In this document: positions 23,961 to 33,448 of the stretch, piece after piece
Layout: each line of letters begins with the position of its first letter
Numbering within the stretch: position 1 is the stretch's first letter
Assembly (NCBI GenBank): GCA_933228675.1
Contig: OW121743.1
Coordinates: 62,937,118 to 63,001,117 of the forward strand
DNA length: 64,000 nucleotides
Reading direction: 5' to 3'
Origin: Stomorhina lunata
Taxonomy: Eukaryota > Arthropoda > Insecta > Diptera > Rhiniidae
Program-made: the position numbers and the translations under genes
Notes under the pieces: generated by a model
Database searches by the model: none
Seen by the model: only the letters and a program-made list of their open reading frames with translations
Told to the model about the DNA's origin: nothing

Positions 23961-24174
23961 ATGGATCGCAAACGAAATTTTTTTTTTACGCGAGTTTTAT
24001 GTTGAAAGTTATGGCGAAGCGGTTTGCAAATCGTGCGGAAAAAAAATTAGTAATTTTTCCACAAATTTAAAACGCCATTTAGAACAAACACATAGTGAAG
24101 TTTTTCAAGATTTGGCGATTTTTTTCTTCAAGGATATTTTGCAGAAACCAATACAAATTATAAACTTACGATGA
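23961..24174 (+). pseudogene. BED zinc finger of a hAT transposase (broken)
   Basis: The ATG at 23961 opens MDRKRN and runs into a poly-T tract (about 23977-23987). The frame then needs a one-base shift to continue from 23989 as a BED finger: CKSCG, a 13-residue gap, then HLEQTH, matching the C-x2-C...H-x4/5-H pattern of BED domains, which bind DNA for hAT transposases. The shifted frame ends at TGA 24172-24174, about 60 residues in, whereas complete hAT transposases are 500-700 residues. The poly-T tract is the likely site of the frameshift. Family assignment rests on the finger plus the hAT ends and 8-bp target duplication around it. It is unlikely to be translated as a functional protein. 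Confidence 0.75.
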
Positions 24175-24449
24175 TATGCTAGTGCAAATAAAAGCATCTA
24201 TTGGAAAAAATCGAAAGATACTTTTTAGATAAACCAATATTATAATATCCAAAAAATTACAAAAATTTGTAACTAAATATCTAGCTTTAAATAACATTTT
24301 CATTAAAATACTTACATGTTACTAATTATAAATAAAATATTGAAATAAATAATGAATTCGCTTTATACTGCATACAAACTTTAATATAGAGAAATAAATA
24401 TATATGTAGCACTTACTAACATACCCAAACAGTTTATTTTATTAAGCAT

Positions 24450-24735
24450 GTTAATTTTAAAAAAATAACTTTTATTTTTGATTTTTAAAATAAAAGTTAA
24501 AAAATAATTGTTATTTTTGATTTTTAAAATATAAGTTAAAAAATAACTTTTATTTTTGTTTTTTAAAATAAAAGTTAAAAAATAACTTTTATTTTTGATT
24601 TTTAGAATAAAAGTTAAGAAATAACTTTTACTTTTGATTTTTAAAATAAAAGTTAAAAAATAACTTTTATTTTCGATTTTTAAAATAAAAGTTAAAAAAT
24701 AATTGTTATTTTTTGACTTTTTCGATAAAAGTCAT
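24450..24735. repeat. Right subterminal repeat array of the hAT element
   Basis: Same unit as 23285-23590 in inverted orientation (AAAATAACTTTTATTTTTG type), 5-6 copies. The two arrays could pair as one long hairpin. Confidence 0.85.
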
Positions 24736-24760
24736 AACTGTTACGGTCCCTGGGTAAAAG

Positions 24761-26538
24761 TTCCCTCTGTTGCAATTTAAATCTGTTCTAGTGTAATTTA
24801 TGTCATAATTTTAAATAATATTAAAAATATAGGTTTATATTGTTTATTTTTTTAATTTGCTACATTTTCTTTTAGATGCTGTTTTTCCCCCCAACCAATT
24901 TCCATTAAAGAAAACACATTTAACATACTCGTATTAATGTATAAAGTGAAATCAATTGTGAAAGAAAATAAACATTATTCGCTCTATTGCCATTTGCCAT
25001 ATTCAAAATGTTGTAGTCGAAAGTCATAAATCATAAAATTGTTAGCTTCAGGATATTTAATCATAATCGTGTCAAAAAATAAATGGATCTTACTTATATT
25101 CGATTTGTAGGCAGAACGAGGAAAACAAAAACGACAATAAGTGAAAACGAATAAAGAAACTAAAGTGATTTTATTATGTGAGAAAGAATAAATTGAGTGA
25201 ATGTCTATGACGTTCTTTCCAAAGATTTAACATAGAAAAGTTGGTGTTTTAGTTACGAGTATTTGGGATAAAAAGGAAATAAGTTGAAATATTTGAAGTT
25301 AAATATAGGGCGTATACGAGGGTGGAGAGTAGAAAAACTACAAATTGGCTCTCGTTTTCGTTGAAGTAAAAAATAGTTTTATATTTTTAAAAAACTTATT
25401 ATACTTATATTTCTGATATATCACAAATTTTTGTTATTTTTCTTTCCTTTGTTACACATCCCTCGTCTATTCATATTTATATCCTTAAGGCATTGGCAAG
25501 ATAATTGAATAAATTGTGTTAAGGTGGATGAGTAATTTTATGGGTTTGCAAAAACTAACAAAAATTGTTTTTTAACTTTAGACAAAATGCCCACTAAAAG
25601 GGTGCATAAATTACTTATATAAAATTTCGGACATATGCCCAAATATTCTAAGCAACTTTCCTTTTATTTTATTCAATTTTATCATCTCCCATTTCTCCAT
25701 CATCACAGGAAATCGAAAATATCTGAAAGACGACATATTTTTATTTGCAAAAAACTTTGGCATGACTAAAAGCTGGCTTAAAATTTATGTTTGCAATTTA
25801 AATTAAAATCCTGTTTTCTTTGCATTATCCTTAATGTCTTTCTATTAATATCATAAATATATATAAGTCCTTTTGCTTTTAGATTCAATATTTATTGATT
25901 TAATTCGAGTCTTAATATTTGCACGTCTTTTTGTAATGTTTAAGTATTTGTAATGACATTCCTGAATGTCTGACTTGTCTTTTGTTTAATTTCATCTCAA
26001 ATTTATCCTCATCTTTACCAAATTATTATCCTTTGTTGTTTACATCTCTTTAAGTTTCGTTTGTGTCCTTTGCTTTGTGTTTGTGTGTTTGAGGGCGTTT
26101 TAATATTTGTCAAGAGTCAATAATCAATTATTGTGAAATGAACCTTTGCAGTTATTTGTTGGAGTGTTCTGCAACATAGGAGTGTCTTAAGTATTTTATT
26201 TGGTATAAGTTTGTGGTATATATTGGCAGATAGGCTGTTAGTCCCAGCAGTCGATAATAGTAAAGGGAATTTAAGATCTCAAAATTTTTTTAAATAAATA
26301 CTTTGTCCAAAATTTTTACAGAAAAACAAAAATTTAAAAACATTCTATGAAAATAAAGCATTGCAATATTTTCTACAGAAATAATATTCTATTGAAAGAC
26401 ATTTTTTTTAAATATTCTGTTGAAAGATAATAAAAAATTTGCGAACTAAAAAATGTTTTTCGTAATTTTTTTTATTAAAACACAGCTTATTTTTAAAATT
26501 CCCAAGCCGATTTTGTTTTACTTAAAAAAATGCATTTA
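24761..26538. other. AT-rich DNA, no gene seen
   Basis: No recognisable reading frame, tRNA-like motif or terminal repeat. Confidence 0.5.
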
Positions 26539-27289
26539 TTAACCCTTATACACTCCTTGGGTCAATTTGACCCAATTTTGTTTTTCAAACGCAAAATTAT
26601 CTCATTAAATAATTAGATATGAATGTGAAACTTTAATTTATCCATTATAGGGACGAATATTATGTTTTTAAAACAAAGTAATAATATTAAAATTTTTCCT
26701 TCCCCCTCCACTTTTCAAAACACGATTTACACACATTTAGTACCCTTTGGGTCAATATGACCCAACAAACGATATTTCAAGCTTAATTCCATTTTATATT
26801 TTTTTTTTCCTATTAAACATAATTGAATCGAGTTCACCTTCATTCAGAAGCATCTATCAATAATTTGTTCAGTGAAATAATCAATAAAATCGCTTTCATT
26901 CAATGTTTTTCCATTCATGGCCTGTTTACATATTACGTAACGCTATTTTCGCAATTTTTTGTTTTCAAATTATATAACTATAGCATCATATGTTCCAAAC
27001 AAAAATAAATAAGTTTTCCTCTTAAGATCTCTTCTTCTTTCAGCCGACGTAAGAGATCATGAACAAAAAAACAACTAAAATACTACATCATTACATCCAA
27101 ACTTGACCAACTTGTTCCTAATTACATATGTAAGCGCGAGACTAAACGATGGCCAGTTGCATTATTTTCAAACATGATAGATGCATCAGCGTATAGATCT
27201 TGTGGATTTAAATGAATCCTGGCTTGAGTTTTAATAAAAACTTCAGAAGCAGGCTTTATCTAGCAGAACTTGCAGATCAATGAGCTAAC

Positions 27290-28300
27290 AAATGGGCATA
27301 TTTTGTGAAGAATATTTCCAAGGCATTTGATATAGTTTGGCATGAAGAACTTCTATCAAAACTTATTGCCTTTGACGTTGGTAATAACTTCTCAAGGTTT
27401 ATATCAAGCTTCCTCAGAGATCGCTCTATACGAGTTGTTATAGATGGGTTCTCTTCAAATGAGTTCAAGATTTATTCAGGGATACCGCAAGCTCTGTTCT
27501 TTCTCCAAGTCTATTTCTTATCTTTATAAATGACCTTCAACATCAAATTTCCAATCCCATATACTCTTTTGCAGATGATAGTAATATTTGCCATTCATAT
27601 TCATTCAATCATAGGCCAAGCGTTCTTGAGGTTGGCGCTATGAGACAAAACATAATTTAATCATTAAACCGATATTTAGAAACAATTTCAGAATGGGGTC
27701 ATGCGAATGGCAAACAATGTTTCTTCATCTGTTGTTGTTGTTCTAACTGCGATATTATTGGTAATATCGTAGAAGTGACAGTCCTTGGTCGGAATCCTAA
27801 GAATTCCGAGTCGTTCCGGTACGAAGAACCGACTGCAGTGGGAACGTTCTTTATCTGTATTAATGGGTGGTGTACATATTGAGGAATCAGATGCTCTTGA
27901 TGTTCTGGGCAGTGATGTCCGTACGACAAAATACATCTTTCAAGTGCCGAAAGAAGCATTTAAGTGCCTCAGTTTTCTAAAACGGTGCAAGAGATTCTTA
28001 ACTTCATCTGATCTGCTTACTATTTACACCACCTCATGTATGGGCTGGAGCTTCAAAGTCTATTTTGGAGCTTCTCGACCGTGTGCAAGATATGGCGAAA
28101 GTGATCATAGGGACTCTATTGATTTACAGGAGTACCATCGTAATTTGAGCTGTGTCACACTGTCCTATTGTTTATACTTTGGAATATGCTCTAACGAAAT
28201 CAGAGAACTCGTTCCCCGCAGAAGTTTTCACTACCAGTTGCAATATAGGTATAAACACGACTCCATGTATCCTCCCTCCCATATTCTATTTTCTTACTTC
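27290..28300 (+). pseudogene. LINE (non-LTR) reverse transcriptase fragment
   Basis: Several frames read in order give a reverse transcriptase. 27305-27529 has an ISKAFDIVWH block (RT motif A), SFLRDRS, VVIDGFSS and SGIPQA (RT block before the catalytic box). After a frame change near 27530, SFADDSN at about 27565 is the YADD-type catalytic box with the two metal-binding Asp residues. 27785-28321 gives MGGVHIEESDALDVLG, KEAFKCLSFLKRCKRF and LVPRR, the region after the RT in jockey/CR1-like LINEs. A short repeat at about 27730-27848 splits the frame. The endonuclease domain and 5' half are missing. Multiple frameshifts and stops (for example TAA at 27658) show it is dead. The clade (jockey-like) is a guess from recurring wording. 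Confidence 0.8.
27730..27848. mobile_element. Short hairpin-rich repeat inside the LINE fragment
   Basis: Begins with a GTTGTTGTTG run, then CGATATTATTGGTAATATCG (8-bp perfect stem), then GTCGTTCCGGTACGAAGAAC and GTGGGAACG. It interrupts reverse transcriptase homology, so it is an insertion. I recall very similar sequence as a common dispersed repeat of higher flies. GGTCGGAATCC is within two bases of a tRNA B box, which leaves a SINE origin possible. Confidence 0.5.
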
Positions 28301-28650
28301 CAACATAATGTATTGCATTAGTAGGGGTCATCCCCTGAGTGCTGGTCCTAAATTAAACAAAAATCCTATGTTAAATATGAAATTTTGTTAATATTTCATT
28401 GTTGGGTCATATTGACCCAAAGGGTAATATAAAGGGCACAAATCTAAGGAAAGTAGAAGGGTTAAAATATCAAAATGAGCCACTAACTTTTCCATATGAA
28501 TTCCTCGCCAAATGAATTGCTTCAGTTTTGAAATAAAGAATGAAACAAGACAAAAATATGGGCGTTCTGCATCAATCGAAACAAATAGTGGTCACAAGGA
28601 AAAGATTTGGGCTATAAAGTGGTCGGCGTATTTATTTTGATATACCAGTT

Positions 28651-29840
28651 TTATACCCATCATCAAAAAGAATGGGGGTATATTGAGATTGTCATTCCGT
28701 TTGTAATTTCCTTAATATTGGTTCAAAAATCAAAAACGATATATATTCCGAATCCTTATGAAATTCTAAGATGATTGAGCGATGTCCGTCTGTCTGTTGA
28801 AATCACGATAACGCCTAAATGAAAGGAGCTCACTGAAACTTAGTAGAAATGTTCTTAATCTCTGAGAATATTTTGGTATTGAAAATGGGTAAAATCGGTT
28901 CACATTTGACCATAGCTCCCGTATAACCTCGTTTAAGCTAATCGCTTATTTGTTAATAAATGACAAATTATAACAGCTATGATGATAAAATTTGGTATAT
29001 AGAAGTTTTACATAAGCCCTAGGCATCTTATAAAATTTCATCAACATCGGTTTACATTTAGTCATAGCTCCCATACATAAAACTTACGGAAACTGCCTAA
29101 ATTTCACCTAAAATAAAATTAAATGCCAATAAACATAAAAGCATAACAGATGTAAACACTAAATTTGGCACAAGAAAGTCTTAGGTCAATGCCAGCCAGC
29201 GTGCAGATAAGAATGTGATAGCTCCATAATTAAAAGAGCTAAAGGTACAAAATTTTACAAAAGTATTTTGGGTATCTTGAATAAGATGTGTATTGAAATA
29301 ACGACTATATTGCTATAACGACTAAATTTAAAATAGGGAAGTTTTATGTAACTTTTGATCAGTTTATCAAATTTTATAGGAATCAGTCCACATTTGACTA
29401 CAGCTTTCATATAAAAATTGCACCTATAAAATTAGATGGGCATTAATCAATGTTCAGCCCAGACTTTATATATGATGGATGCATTAGGAACTCCTAACTA
29501 AATATATGGACCTGCCGTATTACTATTAACGTATTTAGCCCTTCAAAATATTAAGATCAACGAAAAGTATTTGACAGCTAATTAATGTAGAACTATGCCC
29601 GGTTATGAGACCGAATTTTGATCAAAGTAAATACTGGGGAAACCACTTAGATATTTTTAAATGTTATCCAAAGATTTTACCAACAATACAAATTAGCTTA
29701 GCGATTTTTTCAATTTTGGTCCACATTTTGAATTAGCTGCACTCTTGTAGATATGTGAGATATGTTCCCAAATTTAACACAATTTGATGCTGGGTATATA
29801 AGATTCGGCATAGACGAATATAACACTCTTACTTGTTTTA
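28651..29840 (+). mobile_element. INE-like family A element, nested in Tc1-like element
   Basis: Begins TTATACCCATCATCAAAAAG and ends ACACTCTTACTTGTTTT, a nearly full family-A copy. The core is short (GTCCGTCTGTCTG near 28787) and has not expanded. Because it separates the Tc1 left end from the rest, it inserted after the Tc1 element. Confidence 0.85.
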
Positions 29841-30085
29841 TTTCCGGTTCTACGGAATTAAAAAAATAAATTAAAAATATTTGAATTAGTAAAAAATATT
29901 GTAATTTATTGGAAAACAAAAGACCTTTCACATTTTAAATGTTTTGTATAATTTTTTTTTTAATTGGAACTAAAAAAGGAAATTTCATTAGGCATATTTG
30001 GACAAATTTTTACAGAGCGTATTAAAAAAAAAATGGAAACTTCAAGGTCAACAAAAATGAATAATAATTATTTAAATTAATCAAA

Positions 30086-30481
30086 AATTTATCCACCTTT
30101 ATCATTTAAAACTTTTTGTAGTTGGTTCGGAACAGTATCCACCAAGAACTGTTGAAACTTCATTGAAATCTCTTTCCAAGCATTTGCGACCTCAATGACC
30201 GTTTTATCTTGTGTTCTTGGCAAATCCGCAGATCTGCTTTGCTTTTTGTATGACTACACATTTTCTATTATATTAAAATCTGGACTTTGGGGAAGCCAAT
30301 CCAGAGTTTGAACACCAGCCTCTGTAAAAAATTCTGTGATAATTTTACTCTTTTGACATGGAGCGTTATTCTGTTGAAAAATAAATGCTTCTCCGATCAA
30401 GCTTATGCTGGAGGGAAATGCATATTCATTCAATACACTTAAATATTGATGATGGGTCGCGGAGCCATCAACAGGAACCAT
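30086..30481 (-). pseudogene. Tc1-like transposase, C-terminal fragment
   Basis: One frame runs from 30481 down to TAA at 30086-30088. It shows FQQNNAPC, where the second catalytic residue (normally FQQDNAPCH) has become Asn, and WLPQSPDFNIIENV, which contains the Glu of the DD34E triad. A TAG at 30254-30256 replaces the Trp of the usual IENVW. The frame then continues with a helical tail ending QLQKVLNDKGG. DDE transposases of this family cut and paste at TA sites; this copy cannot, since it lacks the N-terminal DNA-binding domains and first catalytic Asp, carries D to N, and has a nonsense codon. The reading frame is otherwise intact, so decay is moderate. The surrounding 33-bp inverted ends support the family call. 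Confidence 0.85.
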
Positions 30482-30619
30482 GTTCTTTTGTTTTCTAATA
30501 AATTACAATATTTTTTAATATTTCCAATATTTTTAATTTATTTTTTTTTATTGCCTAGGACCGGAAGTAAAAAAAGAAGAAAAACAACTGGTATGTCATA
30601 ATAAATACGCCGACCACTA

Positions 30620-31082
30620 TAAGTGAGTAAGTCAAAACATTCCATCCACTGTTTTCCAAATAGTTTTTGACCGATCTTGCGCCTTGTATAGCTCTCTTCA
30701 AACAAATCTTATCGATTTAAGCAGCATATAATATAAAGCATTCCAGATTATTACCATAAATATTTGACTTCGGCTTTGAGTTGACTTTAGGCTTTACACA
30801 TGACATTTTGAACTTGGGGTTATGGTAATATATACATTTTTAACAACAAGAATAATACGATTCAAAAATGATTTCTCTTTGTAGCTCTCAAGAACGATTG
30901 CCCTCATGCAAAACCTAAGCTTTATAAAAATTTTAGGACAATCGGTCACTTTTTGACTATAGTTCATGTTTGTTAGAGTGTCCCGAAAAAAAATATTCTA
31001 CCCATGCCGTGTATGAAGAAAGGTGAGAAAGAAGAGTCATTTTTGAGAGAAGTTTCAACCAAGAATAATTTATTTTAACATT
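30620..31082. other. AT-rich spacer with faint INE-like trace
   Basis: AATCGGTCACTTTTTGACTATAG at about 30940-30963 resembles INE-family interior wording. Nothing else was recognised. Confidence 0.4.
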
Positions 31083-31458
31083 AAAACAAGTAAGAAAGTG
31101 CTAAAATTGGTCAAGCGCAACAATACGATACCCTTCACAACTAATGTCAAAGGTGTTCTTTTTCCTGTATAAAGACAAATATTTGCTAAATTTTGCCATT
31201 TTACAAACATTTTCACAAATGTTTCCGTCATTTGGACTTATATGAGAGCTAGAGTCAAATGGACCTATACAACAATTATGTATGCCGTCCAGCTAGACGG
31301 ACGGACGGACGGAGAGACTGACATCGCTTAATCGACTCAGAAATTCATTCTAAGTCTGGTATACTAAAAGGTAGGTCTAAGACAACATTTTTTTTTTGCT
31401 TTACATACATCAGCACAAACTTATAATACCCTTTCCGCCTATGGTGGTGAAGGGTATA
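31083..31458 (-). mobile_element. INE-1-like family B element, internally deleted
   Basis: Starts AAACAAGTAAGAAAGTGCTA and ends TATGGTGGTGAAGGGTATA. Keeps both ends, a (GGAC)n core at about 31297-31312 and the GACATCGCTTAATCGACTCAG block. About half the usual family-B length is missing between. Confidence 0.85.
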
Positions 31459-31849
31459 AATACGGAATTCATTCCACTTTCAAACGGATTTGAGTTTTGA
31501 GGCATGGCTGTTTGTCTTTTAATAAAAGTTTTCGGAATTTTTGTTATATATTAAATTTTTTTTTAAGTTTTGTATCCTAATCGAAAATTACCCAGTAAAA
31601 CTTTTCATTACCAAATAATGAGTTAAACAGTTAAACTATTGAACACGAACTACTTACTCATTCGCTGTTTAAGTCATTACATTAACATGGGGATGTCATT
31701 GGAGGCAAGTACTTACCAATTGCAGAAAAGTAATGACTTGGGTAAGCAATTTGAAAGCAACAACAACAACAACAGCAACAACATTTTTGTTGTTGTTTTA
31801 TTAAAAACATATATTTTTAAACGAAATACAACATTTTTTTTATGATCCC

Positions 31850-31916
31850 ATGGGGGCTCGAACCCAGACCCTCCGACTGCTAGGCAGAGACTCTTCCACT
31901 GAGCTACTTCATATGT
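31850..31916 (-). other. tRNA-like sequence (SINE head or tRNA pseudogene)
   Basis: The minus strand reads TAGCTCAGTGGAAGAG (perfect A box/D arm) and, 34 bases later, TCTGGGTTCGAGCCC (B box/T arm). The anticodon stem does not close properly (CTCTG against GTCGG) and the acceptor ends do not pair well. This is a tRNA-derived repeat or dead tRNA and probably not a working tRNA gene, though both Pol III promoter boxes survive. Confidence 0.7.
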
Positions 31917-32708
31917 TAAAAACTTAGCAGCTTATAATTAATTTAAACAATTTTTATTTTTAGATCCAAAATCATGTGAAAATAACTTTGTTTTTCATTG
32001 CTTTTTTTGCTTTGTTGTATTTTTTGGAAAAATATTTTTATACGATTTTTTGTAATTATTTTAAAACCTTTTTAAAATTAAATCTTATTGTATAAGTTTT
32101 TACATAAGATTGACTCTTACTTACTTAAATGTTACAACCTGTTAAGGTCAAAGTTCGAGCATATTTGAGAATTCCATGGATTTCGTTCTTGTGCGAATAT
32201 TCTCCAATTTTATAGGCCAAGCTTTGAAAAATGTTCCTCTACTTGGTCTTTCTATCGAAGTTTCGGACATCCTCCTCTAACATTAGGTAGTGGGACATTT
32301 CAATTCTAATTTTATCCTCTTCATTGTATTTTTTTTCAAGAGAGGGTTACTAGCCCGTAATCCTAACCCATTTTTATCGATCTTATGGGACAACTCTCGA
32401 AACATGTTAACTCACAATATTAATGGGTGTTAAACTAGCTCCCCGGGTGATACCATGAGGAGGTGTGTGTCCACAGTTGAGATGAAGGGTGACCCAGATA
32501 AGTTGGGCTTACCAAGTTAAGACCAATTAGAATCGTGTTTGGTATTCAACATCCCCTACATAATCAAAATTGACTCATGATGGTATTTTTTCATTAACGT
32601 GAGTTAGTTTTACAAATTTTTTTCACAGAAGATAATATTTAAGTTCTTAAAATTCAAAAATCATTTAAAAAGACTCTTTTAATAAAAAAAAAAACTAAAA
32701 AAAATTGT

Positions 32709-32738
32709 TGCCCTTGGTGGGATTTGAACCGGGGCCAT
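32709..32738 (-). other. tRNA T-arm-like remnant
   Basis: The minus strand reads CCCCGGTTCAAATCCCACC, a good B box/T arm, with GGGCAAC after it in acceptor position. There is no matching A box at the right distance. Confidence 0.45.
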
Positions 32739-32874
32739 TCAGTTTAAATTACCATCTTAATTACAAATAAGTACTTCTGTAATAACTTTTTATTTCTTCG
32801 GATGGTATGTTGTAGTCGTTACAAGGTAACCAGTTATCAGAGTACTTGCCATTACCAAAGTTTTGCTGGGTAAG

Positions 32875-33448
32875 TCTTAATGATAAAATCTTTGACAAAC
32901 TAAATTGTTTTCAATTGACAAATTGTCTAAGATCACTCACTATACATACGAATTTAATATATTCCCATAAAATTACAATTAGAATATAATTCATAACTTA
33001 ATTTCAAATATTCAATATTTGATGGACTAATCAACCTAAAAAATATTAGTACTCACACTACCATTCCCACAGCCAATCCAAACATATTATTTATGGATTT
33101 AGTCTAATCATTTTCTCGTTTTGTTTTTTTTTTATTATTAATGAAATTTTATTCAATTTTGACTTTTGATCATTTTTTATCATAATGATTGACCCTATGA
33201 ACCAACTAATACATTTGATTGGTGCTTGAGTATTTTTTCATGCATATTTTACCGAAAAAAAACTAAGAAAAAATGTTTGATGAGAAAAAAGTGTTTGGTG
33301 GTTGTTTTGTCCAGGACTTGTTTAAATGCACACGAAAGCGTGTGTGTGTCTTTTTCTTCAGACTCTTTAAAAAGGCATGAAAATTGCAAATTAACTGAAT
33401 TATGAATCATGCTTGTAACACAGGGCAACAGCAAAAATATGCGCTAGT
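32875..33448. other. AT-rich DNA, no gene seen
   Basis: A chance frame at 33249-33434 (minus) has no recognisable domain. Confidence 0.5.

Larger units (their letters stand above)
23164..24752 (+). mobile_element. hAT-type DNA transposon remnant (1,589 bp)
   Basis: Ends CAGGCACCG...CGGTCCCTG form short inverted termini typical of hAT elements (CAGGGACCG consensus). An exact 8-bp duplication GGTAAAAG flanks it (23156-23163 and 24753-24760), the hAT target size. Subterminal arrays of AACTTTTATTTTAAAAATC units fill both ends in opposite orientation. The interior encodes a relic BED finger, the N-terminal domain of hAT transposases; no catalytic domain or RW dimerisation region was seen. It is non-autonomous and inserted beside the INE-like copy. 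Confidence 0.9.
26543..28461. mobile_element. piggyBac-like non-autonomous element with nested LINE fragment
   Basis: TTAA flanks both ends (26539-26542 and 28462-28465). The ends are CCCTTATACACTCCTT and, inverted, CCCTTCTACTTTCCTT (13 of 16 matching). Inner inverted repeats TACCCTTTGGGTCAATATG occur at about 26741-26765 and, reversed, 28403-28430; another GGGTCAATTTGACCC palindrome lies at 26559. TTAA duplication and CCC...GGG ends are hallmarks of piggyBac elements. No piggyBac transposase is present; the interior is mostly a dead LINE. Confidence 0.6.
28617..30619 (-). mobile_element. Tc1-like DNA transposon, invaded by an INE copy
   Basis: Terminal inverted repeats of about 33 bp: AAGTGGTCGGCGTATTTATT at 28617 and the inverse AATAAATACGCCGACCACT ending at 30618, with a TA at each side. 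A further inner inverted pair (TTTCCGGTTCT with AGGACCGGAAGTA) follows. The strand is that of the transposase fragment at 30086-30481. An INE-like element (28651-29840) sits only about 34 bp inside the left end. The N-terminal and first catalytic parts of the transposase are gone. Confidence 0.85.
31588..32873. mobile_element. Terminal-inverted-repeat element TTACCCAGYAAAACTTT
   Basis: TTACCCAGTAAAACTTT at 31588 and its inverse AAAGTTTTGCTGGGTAA ending at 32873 (one mismatch in 17). Near the left end (CAA)n faces (TTG)n in a hairpin at about 31757-31800. Two tRNA-like segments lie inside (31850-31916 and 32709-32738). No transposase and no clear target duplication were found. It could be a MITE of unknown superfamily that picked up tRNA-related repeats. 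Confidence 0.55.

Noticed and set aside
27688..27959. Minus-strand frames over the LINE fragment
   Set aside because: The plus strand carries the reverse transcriptase motifs; these are shadows crossing the inserted short repeat.
31850..31916. A functional tRNA gene on the minus strand
   Set aside because: A and B boxes are good, but the anticodon stem and acceptor stem do not pair. It is better called a tRNA-derived repeat or pseudogene.
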